Both the position numbers and the translations under genes were made by a program. Shown piece by piece: positions 13,677 to 25,480 of a stretch of DNA of 64,000 nucleotides (the first letter of the stretch is position 1; the number at the start of each line of letters is the position of its first letter). Under the pieces are notes generated by a model. It did not search any database, had not been told where the DNA came from, and saw only the letters and a list, made by a program, of their open reading frames with translations. The DNA is from an uncultured Alphaproteobacteria bacterium. Lineage in GTDB: Bacteria; Pseudomonadota; Alphaproteobacteria; SP197. The stretch covers positions 2,546,225-2,610,224 of the forward strand of contig OY282363.1 of assembly GCA_958295695.1 (NCBI GenBank), read 5' to 3'.

Positions 13677-15438
13677 GGTCCTGCTGGGCGGTCTCGTCGC
13701 CGCGATCGGACTCGCGTCCGGGGCCGCCCCTGCCCAGGACGGCGACAACGAGCCGTTGGTCATCGTCCCGCTCGAGGACGCGGATGGCGAAGCCGACGGC
13801 GCCGGCCACCCCCCGGCCCCGGCCACGCCGGACCTGGACCTCGAGGTCGAGACGCTGGAGGCCGTCAGCGCGGAGACGGCCGGCACGCTCGACACGAAGA
13901 GCGGCGGGTTCGGGCATGACATGTGGCGGGGCAGCGACGGCGCGCTCGTCGCGCTCGTCATGCCGGAGATCCGGGGCGGCGCGGGATCGCGGGTGATGAC
14001 GAACCTGGCGCGGCGCCTGTTGCTGACCGCGGGTTCGGCGCCCGAGGGCGACGCCGGCGACCTCCTCGGCGCGCGCATCGGCCGTCTGGTGGCGATCGGC
14101 CGGCAGGATGACGTGCCCGGCCTGATCGACAGCGCGGGGTTGCGCGCGCTGACCGCGGCCGGACACCGGGGCCGGATCGAGGCGCTGCTTCTCGACGGCG
14201 ACAACGACGCGGCCTGCCAAGCCGCCCGCGACGCGCTGGCCACCGGCGACGACGACACGATCGCGCTCACGCTCGTGTTCTGCCAGCGTCTCGCCGGCCG
14301 GCACGCCGCCGCCGAACTGGGCCTCGCCGTCCTGCGGGACGCCGGCGCGCCGGTCGGCGAGCGGTATCTGGCGCTCGACCGGGGGCTCGCGCGCGGCCGG
14401 CCGGTTCCGCTCGACTCGCTCGAAGGGGTCTCGCCCCTGTTGTTCGCCATGACGCTCGCGACGGGAGCCGGCCTCTCGCCGGACCGATTCGCCGCGGCCC
14501 CGGCGCCGATCCTGCGCGCAGCGTCGATGCGGGAGGCGCTTCCCCTGGAGGTGCGGCTCCACGCCGCGGAACGCGCCGTGGCCGCGGGCGCGATGGAAGG
14601 CGCGGAGCTCGCCGTTCTCTATGGCCGGACGCCGTTCAGCGACGACGAGATCGCCCATGCGCTCGCGCGCGCCGAAGACCTCGCGGGCCCCTTCGGCCGG
14701 GCCCTGCTCTACCGGGCCGCCGCCCGCCACGACCTGCCGGCGGGCAAGGCCGAGGCCCTCTCGGCCATGCTGCGCCATGCGGCGGGCGAGGACGGAAAGG
14801 ACGGCTTCATCGCCGCCGCGCGCGCCATCGGAGAGGAGACCGCGAGGCTGACGCCCGACGCCCGCCTCGCCTGGTTCTCGGGCGACGCGGCGATGGCGCT
14901 TCTGGCGGGCGGCATGCCCGAACACGCGGCGCGCTGGTGGCCCCTGCTGGAGGACCGGGCGCGCGACGACGCCGTGGCGGCGGCGCAGGTCGCGGCCCTC
15001 TGGCCCATCTACCGCCTCGCCTTCGGCGAGCAGTTTCCCGACGACGGCGCGCGCATGCTCCGGTGGTGGGACGCCGGCGCGCGGCTCGACCCCGGGGGCG
15101 TCCCCGCCCAGGCGGAGCTTTACCTGGCGCTCTTCGCGGCGCTCGACGATCGGGTGGCCGAGGCCCTGACCGTCGACGCGCTCGCCGCGCCCCCGTCCGA
15201 GGCCGCGGCCGGGCGCCGGACGGGCGCCGCGGGACGCATGATGGCGCTGGACGCCGCGGCCCGGGACGGGCGGACCGGGGAAATCGTCCTGCTGTCGCTC
15301 GCGCTTCTAGGCCCGGACGGGCCGGCCGAGGCCGACGCGGTGGTCCTGCGCCGCGTCGTGGAGGCGCTGCGCTCGGCCGGCCTGGGCCGCGAGGCGCGTC
15401 TCCTGGCGATGGAAGCGGCCTTCGCCAACGGCATCTGA
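13657..15438 (+). CDS. Exported protein of unknown function, alpha-helical repeat type
   Basis: A 593-residue protein with a cleavable signal peptide (VLLGGLVAAIGLASGAAPAQ, cut near residue 25). An acidic, proline-rich linker follows, then a long Ala/Leu-rich helical array (about 110-590) like TPR or other helical-hairpin solenoids. It is often labelled antifreeze protein in related genomes, a label with no support here. Position is informative: it sits between the aroK side and xerD, with its start overlapping the 46-residue membrane protein. A periplasmic scaffold role is a guess. Confidence 0.75.
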   Translation: MTVSIRRVLLGGLVAAIGLASGAAPAQDGDNEPLVIVPLEDADGEADGAGHPPAPATPDLDLEVETLEAVSAETAGTLDTKSGGFGHDMWRGSDGALVALVMPEIRGGAGSRVMTNLARRLLLTAGSAPEGDAGDLLGARIGRLVAIGRQDDVPGLIDSAGLRALTAAGHRGRIEALLLDGDNDAACQAARDALATGDDDTIALTLVFCQRLAGRHAAAELGLAVLRDAGAPVGERYLALDRGLARGRPVPLDSLEGVSPLLFAMTLATGAGLSPDRFAAAPAPILRAASMREALPLEVRLHAAERAVAAGAMEGAELAVLYGRTPFSDDEIAHALARAEDLAGPFGRALLYRAAARHDLPAGKAEALSAMLRHAAGEDGKDGFIAAARAIGEETARLTPDARLAWFSGDAAMALLAGGMPEHAARWWPLLEDRARDDAVAAAQVAALWPIYRLAFGEQFPDDGARMLRWWDAGARLDPGGVPAQAELYLALFAALDDRVAEALTVDALAAPPSEAAAGRRTGAAGRMMALDAAARDGRTGEIVLLSLALLGPDGPAEADAVVLRRVVEALRSAGLGREARLLAMEAAFANGI

Positions 15439-15450
15439 GACCGCCCGCCC

Positions 15451-16329
15451 GTGAGCGACCGCCGGACAGACGCCTTCCTCGAGATGATGGCCGCCGAGCG
15501 CGGAGCCGCGCCGAACACGGTGCGGGCCTACGAGCGCGACCTCGACGACCTGTCGGACTTTCTGCGCCGCCGCCGGATCGAGCTGGACGAGGCCGGGACC
15601 GGCGATCTGAGAGACTACCTGACGGCGATGCGGCGCAAGGGGATGAGCACGCGCACGGCGGCGCGGCGGCTGTCCGCCATACGCCAGTTCTTCCGTTTCC
15701 TCTGCGCCGAAGGGGAACGGGGCGACGATCCGACCGCGACCATCGAAGCGCCGCGCGCCGGACGGCCCCTGCCCAAGATCCTGACCGAGCGGGACATCGA
15801 AGCGCTGCTCGCCGCGGCGCGCTCGGGCAAGGGCGCCGGCGGCCTGAAGCGCGCGGCGCTGATCGAGCTGCTCTACGCCACGGGTTTGAGGGTCGGCGAG
15901 CTCGTGAGCCTCCCCAGCCGGGTGCTGCGCAACGACGCGCCGTTCATCGTCGTGCGCGGCAAGGGCGGCCGCGAACGTCTGGTTCCCGTCGGCGAGGAGG
16001 CCGCGCGGGCCGTCCGCGCCTGGCTCGCGGCGCGGGACCGGCCCTCGCCGTGGCTCTTCCCGTCCCGCGGCGCGTCGGGCCACCTGACGCGCCAAGCGGT
16101 GGGCAAGATGCTGAAACAGCTCGCCATCGACGCGGGCCTCGATCCCGGACGGGTGTCGCCGCACGTGCTGCGCCACGCCTTCGCGAGCCATCTCCTCGCG
16201 CACGGCGCGGATCTGCGGTCGGTGCAGACCATGCTGGGTCACGCCGACATCTCGACCACGCAGATCTACACGCATGTCCTGGAAGAGCGGCTCAAGGCCG
16301 CGGTCCTGACCCACCACCCGCTCGCTTGA
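15451..16329 (+). CDS. xerD: Tyrosine recombinase XerD
   Basis: Site-specific recombinase that, with XerC, resolves chromosome dimers at dif under FtsK control. At 292 residues it has the Xer length. The N-terminal SAM-like DNA-binding domain (FLEMMAAERGAAPNTVRAYE) precedes the catalytic domain with the full set: Arg in TGLRVGEL, Lys in VRGKGGRER, His and Arg in HVLRHAFASHLL, His in LGHADISTTQ, and the nucleophile Tyr in IYTHV. Starts with GTG 12 bp after the previous stop. XerD rather than XerC is favoured by neighbourhood; the two are hard to separate by eye. Confidence 0.93.
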   Translation: MSDRRTDAFLEMMAAERGAAPNTVRAYERDLDDLSDFLRRRRIELDEAGTGDLRDYLTAMRRKGMSTRTAARRLSAIRQFFRFLCAEGERGDDPTATIEAPRAGRPLPKILTERDIEALLAAARSGKGAGGLKRAALIELLYATGLRVGELVSLPSRVLRNDAPFIVVRGKGGRERLVPVGEEAARAVRAWLAARDRPSPWLFPSRGASGHLTRQAVGKMLKQLAIDAGLDPGRVSPHVLRHAFASHLLAHGADLRSVQTMLGHADISTTQIYTHVLEERLKAAVLTHHPLA

Positions 16330-16408
16330 CAGGGAAGGACCCCTGTGCGCATTCACGCGCCGCCGGTGGGACGGACCGGCCGCAATTCCCGACAGAGGAC
16401 CGCAGACC

Positions 16409-17389
16409 ATGAGCTTCACCATCGTCGAGCCCGCGCCCGCGCGTCTCAACCGCAGCGAACTGGCCGTGCCCGGAAGCCGCGCGGAACTCTTCGAGAAGGC
16501 CGCGGCCGGCGCCGCCGACACGGTTTTCCTGGATCTGGAGGACGCGGTGGCCCCCGACGACAAGCCGCGGGCCCGCAGGAACGCGATCGAGGCGATCAAC
16601 GACATCGACTGGGGCGGCAAGACGCTGTCGGTGCGCATCAACGGGCTCGACACCCACTACATGTACCGCGACGTGGTGGACGTCATCGAGCAGACCCACG
16701 GCCGGCTCGACCTCATCATGATCCCCAAGGTCGGAACACCCGCCGACGTCTACGCCGTCGACATGCTGGTCACCCAGGTCGAGGACGCCATGGGCCGGGA
16801 CAAGCGGATCGGCTTCGAGCTCATCGTCGAGACGGCGCTCGGCATGGCGAACGTGGAGGCCGTGGCGAACGCCAGCCGGCGCAACGAGAGCCTCCACTTC
16901 GGCGTCGCCGACTATGCCGCCTCGACCAAGGCGCGCATGACCGCCATCGGGGGGCCCAACCCGCTCTACGGCGTCCTGACCGATTCCGACGGCGACGGCC
17001 CGCGCGATTTCCACTGGGGCGACATGTGGCATTTCGCCATCTCGCGCATGGTCGTGGCGGCGCGGGCCGCGGGCCTGCGTCCCATCGACGGGCCGTTCGG
17101 CGACTTCAGGGACGCCGACGGCTACCGCGCACAGGCGAACCGGGCGGCCGCGCTCGGCTGCGAGGGCAAATGGGCGATCCATCCCGGCCAGATCGCGCTC
17201 GCCAACGAGGTCAACAGCCCCAGCGAGAAGGAAGTGACCCAGGCCAAGCGCATCCTCGAAGCCATGGAAGAGGCGCAGAAGAGCGGCCAGGGCGCCGTCT
17301 CGCTCGACGGCAGGCTGATCGACATCGCCTCGATCAAGCAGGCCGAGGTGATGGTGCGCAAGGCCGAGCAGATCGTCGCGGCCGGCTGA
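16409..17389 (+). CDS. mcl1: L-malyl-CoA / beta-methylmalyl-CoA lyase (CitE-like)
   Basis: Reversibly cleaves malyl-CoA to acetyl-CoA and glyoxylate, or beta-methylmalyl-CoA to propionyl-CoA and glyoxylate, in glyoxylate assimilation or ethylmalonyl-CoA metabolism. The 326-residue TIM-barrel protein closely follows Rhodobacter Mcl1: FLDLEDAVAPDDK near the start, LSVRINGLDTHYMYRD, LIMIPKVGTPADVY, the metal-site Glu in IVETALGMANVE and Asp in FGVADYAAS, then PIDGPFGDFRD, GKWAIHPGQIALANEV and a C-terminal DIASIKQAEVMVRKAE. It sits between xerD and accA with short gaps. A phosphoenolpyruvate-linked role is supported by pyk and glycerate kinase elsewhere in the window. Confidence 0.92.
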   Translation: MSFTIVEPAPARLNRSELAVPGSRAELFEKAAAGAADTVFLDLEDAVAPDDKPRARRNAIEAINDIDWGGKTLSVRINGLDTHYMYRDVVDVIEQTHGRLDLIMIPKVGTPADVYAVDMLVTQVEDAMGRDKRIGFELIVETALGMANVEAVANASRRNESLHFGVADYAASTKARMTAIGGPNPLYGVLTDSDGDGPRDFHWGDMWHFAISRMVVAARAAGLRPIDGPFGDFRDADGYRAQANRAAALGCEGKWAIHPGQIALANEVNSPSEKEVTQAKRILEAMEEAQKSGQGAVSLDGRLIDIASIKQAEVMVRKAEQIVAAG

Positions 17390-17414
17390 GTCCCGGAAGC
17401 GCGCCGGCGGCGTC

Positions 17415-18365
17415 ATGCAGCACTACCTCGATTTCGAGCGGCCGGTCGCGGAACTCGAGAGCAAGATCAAGGAGTTGCGCCGGCTGTCCGAGAGCGACGG
17501 CGTCAACATCGTCGAGGAGGTGGGCCGGCTCGAGACGAAGCTCGACCGGCTGCTGGTCCAGACCTACACGAAGCTCACGCCTTGGCAGAAGACCCAGGTG
17601 GCGCGCCACCCCGAACGTCCGCACACCAGCCGCTACATCGCCCAGTTGATCGAGGATTTCGTGCCGCTCGCCGGCGACCGGCTCTACGGCGAGGACCATG
17701 CGCTGATCGCGGGTCTCGGCGCCTTCGACGGCCGTTCGGTTGTCGTCATGGGCCACGAGAAGGGTAGCGACACCGAAAGCCGCGTACGCCACAACTTCGG
17801 CATGGCCCGTCCCGAGGGATACCGCAAGGCGGCGCGCCTGATGAGGCTCGCCGGCCGCTTCGGCCTTCCCGTCATCTCGCTGGTCGATACCTCCGGCGCC
17901 TATCCCGGCGTCGGCGCCGAGGAGCGGGGCCAGGCCGAGGCGATCGCGCGCTCGATCGAGACATGCCTGCAAATCCAGGTGCCTTTCGTCTCCGTCGTGA
18001 TCGGCGAGGGAGGCTCGGGCGGCGCCATCGCCATCGCCGTCGCGGACAGGGTGCTGATGCTGGAGCACGCGGTCTATTCGGTCATCTCGCCGGAAGGCTG
18101 CGCCTCGATCCTGTGGCGCGGCGGCGACCAGGCGGAGGCCGCCGCCGCGGCGATGAAGCTCACCGCCTCCGATCTCGTCGGGCTCGAGGTCGTCGACGAG
18201 GTGGTCAAGGAGCCGCTCGGCGGCGCCCATCGCGATCCCGCGGCCACCGTCGCGGAGGTCGGCCGCGCGCTCGCCCGCGCCTTGTCCGGTCTCGAGGAAC
18301 GGAAACCCGGCGAACTGCTCCGGGCCCGCCGCGACAAGTTCATGGGGATGGGGCGCCTGGGCTGA
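17415..18365 (+). CDS. accA: Acetyl-CoA carboxylase carboxyltransferase subunit alpha
   Basis: Alpha half of the carboxyltransferase that transfers CO2 from biotin to acetyl-CoA, the first committed step of fatty-acid synthesis; works with AccD, which is not in this window. At 316 residues it matches the bacterial norm. N-terminal helix YLDFERPVAELESKI, then RPHTSRYIAQLIEDF, MGHEKGSDTESR, NFGMARPEGYRKA, the crotonase-like core DTSGAYPGVGAEERGQ, the oxyanion glycines in GEGGSGGA, and SPEGCASILWR. Starts 25 bp after the malyl-CoA lyase stop and converges with secA. Confidence 0.97.
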   Translation: MQHYLDFERPVAELESKIKELRRLSESDGVNIVEEVGRLETKLDRLLVQTYTKLTPWQKTQVARHPERPHTSRYIAQLIEDFVPLAGDRLYGEDHALIAGLGAFDGRSVVVMGHEKGSDTESRVRHNFGMARPEGYRKAARLMRLAGRFGLPVISLVDTSGAYPGVGAEERGQAEAIARSIETCLQIQVPFVSVVIGEGGSGGAIAIAVADRVLMLEHAVYSVISPEGCASILWRGGDQAEAAAAAMKLTASDLVGLEVVDEVVKEPLGGAHRDPAATVAEVGRALARALSGLEERKPGELLRARRDKFMGMGRLG

Positions 18366-18386
18366 CCCGGCGCGCCGCGTCGCGGT

Positions 18387-21158
<2,772 letters not shown>

Positions 21159-21333
21159 CGGAGAATTGTCCGTTTTCCGCCCCGGCCGGGGAGCGCGGGT
21201 GTCCCCGGACAGATAGGGTCCGGCCGGAAGGCTGTCAACGATGGGGGCGCGGCGGACCATCGCTGCTGTCGGCTTGCGCCGTCTCCTGCTGTATGGTCTC
21301 CGGCGCCATCTCCCGTCCGGCGGAGGATTCCCG

Positions 21334-22167
21334 ATGAAGCGACTTCAGGCCGCGGCGGCGGCCCTCCTGATCGCGTGCGCCGGCCAAGCCGCCGCGCGGG
21401 ACGGCGCATCGGCGGACGACGACCGCGTTGTCGCGCGCGTCGACGGCGCGGAGATCACGCGCGCCGATGTCGCCGCCTACATCGTGTCGCTGCCGGAAGA
21501 GGTCCGGTCCGCGCCGATCGGGGAATTGTGGGCTCCCGTGCTCGAACGGCTCGTCAACCGGGAGCTGATCGTGGCGGCAGCCCGGGCCGACGGGATCGAC
21601 CGGACCGACGCCTTCAGGACCGAGATGGCCTCGATCGAGGCCGAGGTGCTGAGCCAGCTCTACATGCAGGCCCAGGTCGACGCCAAGCTGACCGACGAGG
21701 CCCTGCGACGGGCCTACGAGGAGGCGGTGGCGGCGATCGGGGACGGCGGGCTGGCCGACGAGGCGCGCGCCCGCCACATTCTGGTCGGCACGGAGGCCGA
21801 GGCCCGGGCCGTCTCGGATCGCGCCGGGGCCGGCGAGGATTTCGCGGAGCTCGCCAGGGAATTGTCGATCGGTCCGTCGGGCGCGGACGGCGGCGACCTC
21901 GGATGGTTCCGGGAAGGCGACATGGTGCCGGAGTTCGAGGCCGCCGCCTTCGCCCTCGCGCCCGGCGAGGTCTCGGGGCCCGTGAAGTCGCCTTTCGGCT
22001 GGCATGTCATCAAGATGGAGGAGCGCCGGCCCGGCGAGCCTCCCGGCTTCGCGGAGCTCGAGAGGGAATTGCGCGACCAAGTGGCGCGCGACGCGGTGCT
22101 GGAGACCCTCGAGCGCTTGAACGCCGCCGCCGATGTCGAGATTCTCGCGCCGGGTCCGGCGGAGTAG
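21334..22167 (+). CDS. Exported parvulin-type peptidyl-prolyl isomerase
   Basis: Periplasmic folding factor, 277 residues. Signal peptide [18 protein letters not shown], then an N-terminal SurA/PrsA-like helical chaperone region, and a rotamase domain (about 145-240) with the hallmark [50 protein letters not shown] and [20 protein letters not shown] precedes ATG. It sits opposite secA, fitting a role on newly exported proteins, and is 6 bp before argJ. No lipobox is visible, so it is probably soluble in the periplasm. Confidence 0.92.
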   Translation: MKRLQAAAAALLIACAGQAAARDGASADDDRVVARVDGAEITRADVAAYIVSLPEEVRSAPIGELWAPVLERLVNRELIVAAARADGIDRTDAFRTEMASIEAEVLSQLYMQAQVDAKLTDEALRRAYEEAVAAIGDGGLADEARARHILVGTEAEARAVSDRAGAGEDFAELARELSIGPSGADGGDLGWFREGDMVPEFEAAAFALAPGEVSGPVKSPFGWHVIKMEERRPGEPPGFAELERELRDQVARDAVLETLERLNAAADVEILAPGPAE

Positions 22168-22173
22168 CGCGCC

Positions 22174-23421
22174 ATGACCGGGACGCCCGCGCCCTCGCTT
22201 TCGCCGCTCGCGCCCGAACGCTTTCCGGAGATGCGCCCCGTTCCGGGCGTCAGGCTGGGATCGGGGCGGTGCGGCGTCAAACAGGCGAGCGCGAAGCTCG
22301 ACCTCATGCTGGCGGTGTTCGACGGGCCGGCCGCGGCTGCGGGCGTGTTCACGAAATCTTCCACGGCCGGCGCGCCTGTCCGCTGGTGCCGCAAGCAGCT
22401 CCGCAACGGCAGGGCGCGCGCGCTTGTCGTCAACTCCGGCAACGCCAACGTCTACACCGGCAAGACCGGCGACGACGCGGTGAGGGCCATGGCCTCCAGG
22501 ACGGCCGAACTCGTCGGCGGCCGGGCGGAGGATATCTTCGTCGCCTCGACCGGCGTGATCGGCGAGACGCTGCCGGTCGACAAGGTCGTGGAGGCGCTGC
22601 CCGGCGTCCACGAGCGGGCGACGCCGGACGCGTGGCGCGACGCGGCGGTCGCCATCATGACGACGGACACCTTCCCCAAGGGCGCCTCGGTCGAGACCGG
22701 GATCGGCGGCGCGCCGGTCGCGATCACGGGCATCGCCAAGGGCTCGGGCATGATCGCGCCGGACATGGCGACCATGCTCGCCTACATCTTCACCGACGCG
22801 GCGATCCCGCCCGGCGTCCTGCAGTCCCTGCTGGCGTCGGCGGCCAACAGGTCGTTCAACGCCATCACGGTCGACAGCGACACCTCCACGAGCGACACGC
22901 TCCAGCTCTTCGCGACCGCGCGCGCTAGACATCCCGCGGTCGCCCGCGCCGCCGACCCGGCCCTGCGGGCGTTCCGCGAGGCGCTGGACGCGGTCTGCCT
23001 CGATCTGGCGCACCAGATCGTCCGGGACGGCGAAGGCGCCCGGAAGTTCGTCGAAATCCGCGTGACCGGAGCCCGGTCGTCCCGCGCGGCGCGGCGGATC
23101 GGGCTGGCGATCGCCAACTCGCCCCTGGTCAAGACCGCGATCGCGGGCGGCGACGCCAACTGGGGCCGCATCGTGATGGCGGTCGGCAAGTCCGGCGAGG
23201 ACATCGCCGAGACCGGCCTCGACATCCATGTCGGCGGCCACGCCGTCGCGCTCGCCGGCGCGCCGCCGCCCGGCTACGACGAGGGCCCCGTGGCCGGCCA
23301 CATGGCGGGGCGCGAGATCGCTATCCACGTCGATGTCGGCGTCGGCCGCGGCGGGGCCACCGTGTGGACCTGCGACCTGACCCACGGCTACATCGAGATC
23401 AACGCCGACTACCGGAGTTGA
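22174..23421 (+). CDS. argJ: Bifunctional glutamate N-acetyltransferase / N-acetylglutamate synthase
   Basis: Recycles the acetyl group from N-acetylornithine to glutamate in arginine synthesis and may also acetylate from acetyl-CoA. At 415 residues it carries NSGNANVYTGKTGDDA, STGVIGETLP, TTDTFPKGAS, and the self-cleavage site in SGMIAPDMATMLAYIFTDA, where the Thr of ATML becomes the N-terminal nucleophile of the beta chain. Late motifs are VKTAIAGGDANWGRI and the C-terminal CDLTHGYIEINADYRS. Tight spacing (6 bp) with the PPIase and 17 bp to the GNAT gene indicates one operon. Confidence 0.97.
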   Translation: MTGTPAPSLSPLAPERFPEMRPVPGVRLGSGRCGVKQASAKLDLMLAVFDGPAAAAGVFTKSSTAGAPVRWCRKQLRNGRARALVVNSGNANVYTGKTGDDAVRAMASRTAELVGGRAEDIFVASTGVIGETLPVDKVVEALPGVHERATPDAWRDAAVAIMTTDTFPKGASVETGIGGAPVAITGIAKGSGMIAPDMATMLAYIFTDAAIPPGVLQSLLASAANRSFNAITVDSDTSTSDTLQLFATARARHPAVARAADPALRAFREALDAVCLDLAHQIVRDGEGARKFVEIRVTGARSSRAARRIGLAIANSPLVKTAIAGGDANWGRIVMAVGKSGEDIAETGLDIHVGGHAVALAGAPPPGYDEGPVAGHMAGREIAIHVDVGVGRGGATVWTCDLTHGYIEINADYRS

Positions 23422-23438
23422 CGGCACAGGGGGCGCAC

Positions 23439-23990
23439 GTGCAGGCCGGCCCGGAGCGGACCATCGCCACCGAACGCTTGCTGCTGGAGCCATTGGTCCC
23501 GGCCCACGCCCTCGCGCTGACGCGCTTCGCCAGGCTCTGGGAGGTGGCGCGCTATACGGCCAGCATCCCGCATCCCTATCCCCCCGGCTGCGCGGAGGCG
23601 TTCGCGAAACAGGCCGTCGAGCGCCGCCGTGGGGGCGGCGGCTGGATCTTCGCCGTCGTCCCCCCGGACCGCCGCGACGTGCTGGGCGTGGCCGATATCA
23701 CGCTGTCGGACGACCGTCGTTCGGGCGAGCTCGGCTATGCCTACGCGCCCTGGACGTGGGGCAACGGCTACGCCACGGAGGTCGCGCGCGCCCTGATCCG
23801 GTTCGGCTTCGACCGCCTGCGGCTCGACCTGATCGGGGCCTACGCCATGGTGGAGAACGCCGCGTCCTGCCGGGTGCTGGCCAAGGCCGGGCTGCGGCGG
23901 ATCGGCGAGCGCACGCTGCCCGCTCCGGCGCGCGGCCGTGACATCCTGTGCGAGGCCTACCGGATGGTCTGGACCGAGAGGCTCGTATGA
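23439..23990 (+). CDS. GNAT-family N-acetyltransferase (RimJ/RimL-like)
   Basis: A 183-residue acetyl-CoA-dependent acyltransferase of the RimJ/RimL branch: TERLLLEPLVPAHA at the start, LGVADITLSDDRRSGELGYA for strand 4, YAPWTWGNGYATEVARALIR for the acetyl-CoA loop (a Q/RxxGxG/A variant), and AYAMVENAASCRVLAKAGL for the conserved ENxxSxRVLxKxGF helix. Start GTG 23439 is set by a G-rich Shine-Dalgarno (AGGGGG) and the family N-terminus. Its stop overlaps the mutT start as ATGA. The target (ribosomal protein, small molecule) is unknown. Confidence 0.88.
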   Translation: MQAGPERTIATERLLLEPLVPAHALALTRFARLWEVARYTASIPHPYPPGCAEAFAKQAVERRRGGGGWIFAVVPPDRRDVLGVADITLSDDRRSGELGYAYAPWTWGNGYATEVARALIRFGFDRLRLDLIGAYAMVENAASCRVLAKAGLRRIGERTLPAPARGRDILCEAYRMVWTERLV

Positions 23991-24385
23991 AGCGCGTCCT
24001 CGTGGCGGCCTGCGCGCTCGTCGACCCCGACGACCGCGTGCTCATCGCCAGGCGCCCCGAAGGCAAGGCCATGGCGGGGCTGTGGGAGTTTCCCGGCGGC
24101 AAGGTCCGCGACGGCGAGACGCCGGAAGAGGCGCTCGTCAGGGAGCTGAGGGAAGAACTCGCCGTCGATGTCGCCGAGGCCTGCCTCGCGCCCTTCGCCT
24201 TCGCGAGCCATGCCTACGACGACTTCCACCTGCTGATGCCGCTCTATGTCTGCCGGCGCTGGGACGGGCGGGTCCGTCCGCTGGAGCACGCCGAGCTGGC
24301 GTGGGTCCGCCCCAGGCGCATGGCGGCCTACGCCATGCCGCCGGCCGACATACCGCTCGTCGCCATGCTCTGCGACCTGCTCTGA
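23987..24385 (+). CDS. mutT: 8-oxo-dGTP diphosphatase MutT
   Basis: Nudix hydrolase that removes 8-oxo-dGTP from the nucleotide pool. At 132 residues it has MutT length. The Nudix box GX5EX7REUXEEXGU is intact apart from the terminal Gly, as GKVRDGETPEEAL then VRELREELAV, preceded by GLWEFPGGK, the MutT-type purine-binding segment. A C-terminal FHLLMPLYVCRRW and ELAWVRPRRM follow. It starts within the stop of the acetyltransferase and ends 48 bp before the convergent metal exporter gene. Confidence 0.93.
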   Translation: MKRVLVAACALVDPDDRVLIARRPEGKAMAGLWEFPGGKVRDGETPEEALVRELREELAVDVAEACLAPFAFASHAYDDFHLLMPLYVCRRWDGRVRPLEHAELAWVRPRRMAAYAMPPADIPLVAMLCDLL

Positions 24386-24433
24386 CTCTCCGGTTGCGAA
24401 GCGGCGTCGCGCGGTGGGGCGAAGCCGCCTGCC

Positions 24434-25204
24434 CTATCCGGTCGCGTGGCTCCAGCCCGAATAGACCATCAGCAGGCCGAGGATGGCGATGAGCGCCGAC
24501 GAGGCGTAGGGCGCCCGCTCCACGGCCCGGTCGAACCAAGCCGTCCCGCGGGAGGCCATGCGCGCGCCGAGCGCCGCGGCGGCGCCGACCGCCACGAGCG
24601 TCAGGGCGAGGCCGATGCTGAACGCCGAGACCAGCGTCACGCCGCGCCAGAACTGGCCGATGTTGAGGCACAGGATCAGGACCGTGATGGCGGCGGGACA
24701 GGGTATCAACCCGCCGGTCAGGCCGAACGCGACCGTCTGCAGTATGCCGGTCCGGCCCTGGGCGAGGCGCTGCTCGATGTCGGCGGCATGGGCCCGGGCG
24801 TGGGCGTCCTCCGAAACGTGGCCGCGATGGCGGTGAGGATGGCCGTGGCGGCCGGCGGCGCGGCGTTCCCCGCGCAGCCGCAGGAAGAACCACAACGCGA
24901 TGGCCAGAAAGATTCCGCCGGAGACCGTCATGAAGACGGGCTCCATCTCCTCGGCGATCAGGTCGTCGCCGTAGAGCAGGCCCAGGATCGCCAGGACCCA
25001 GACGACGATGCTGTGCGAAACGGCGGCCGAGACGCCCAGGAGAACGGCTTCGAACGCGGTCCCGCGCACCGCGACGATATAGGCCGCCATCATCGTCTTG
25101 GAGTGGCCGGGCTCCAGGCCGTGGAGCGCCCCGAGAAGCAGCGCCATGACGAAGAGCGTCACGGTGCCGGCGCCGCCATGGGCGATGAGCGCGGTGATGT
25201 CCAT
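24434..25204 (-). CDS. Nickel/cobalt exporter (RcnA/NicO family)
   Basis: A 256-residue inner-membrane metal exporter with about six hydrophobic segments. The NicO signature ALHGLEPGHSKT (residues 26-37) and GGLIPCPAAITVLI are present, and a His-rich cytosolic or periplasmic loop (GRHGHPHRHRGH, 118-129) typical of RcnA separates the halves. It lies 3 bp after a CsoR/RcnR-family repressor gene and under the same operator, so it should be induced by metal. Ni2+ and Co2+ are the known substrates of the family; which one applies here is not set by sequence. Confidence 0.9.
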   Translation of the reverse strand: MDITALIAHGGAGTVTLFVMALLLGALHGLEPGHSKTMMAAYIVAVRGTAFEAVLLGVSAAVSHSIVVWVLAILGLLYGDDLIAEEMEPVFMTVSGGIFLAIALWFFLRLRGERRAAGRHGHPHRHRGHVSEDAHARAHAADIEQRLAQGRTGILQTVAFGLTGGLIPCPAAITVLILCLNIGQFWRGVTLVSAFSIGLALTLVAVGAAAALGARMASRGTAWFDRAVERAPYASSALIAILGLLMVYSGWSHATG

Positions 25205-25207
25205 GGG

Positions 25208-25474
25208 CTAGAGGTAGCGGGTGATCTCCCTGAACCGCGGAACCGGCGCGCGCGTTTCCCCGCCATCGCCGGGAGCGGCGCCGTCGAGGCAGCGGTCGAT
25301 GTGGTCGTGGACGTAGATGCGCTTGGCCTGCTCCACGGCCTTCCACACGGCGTGAAGCTGCTGGACCACGTCGAGACAGGGCCGCCCGTCCTCGATCATC
25401 GCGATCACCTTCCTCAGATGACCGTCGGCGCGTTTGAGGCGCTTGACCACGTCGTCATGGGTGGCGTGCTTCAT
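25208..25474 (-). CDS. Metal-sensing transcriptional repressor, CsoR/RcnR family
   Basis: An 88-residue all-helical repressor. Ligand positions read His3, Cys33, His58 and Cys62, with the family spacing (25 and 4 residues). E. coli RcnR uses His-Cys-His-His and CsoR uses Cys-His-Cys without the N-terminal His; the H-C-H-C set here is like cyanobacterial InrS, a nickel sensor. With a NicO exporter downstream, nickel is the likeliest signal. Conserved body: RLKRADGHLRKVIAMIEDGR and VVQQLHAVWKAVEQA. Its start is 6 bp from a perfect inverted repeat that is the expected operator. It probably represses itself and the exporter. Confidence 0.88.
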   Translation of the reverse strand: MKHATHDDVVKRLKRADGHLRKVIAMIEDGRPCLDVVQQLHAVWKAVEQAKRIYVHDHIDRCLDGAAPGDGGETRAPVPRFREITRYL

Positions 25475-25480
25475 GGATGA

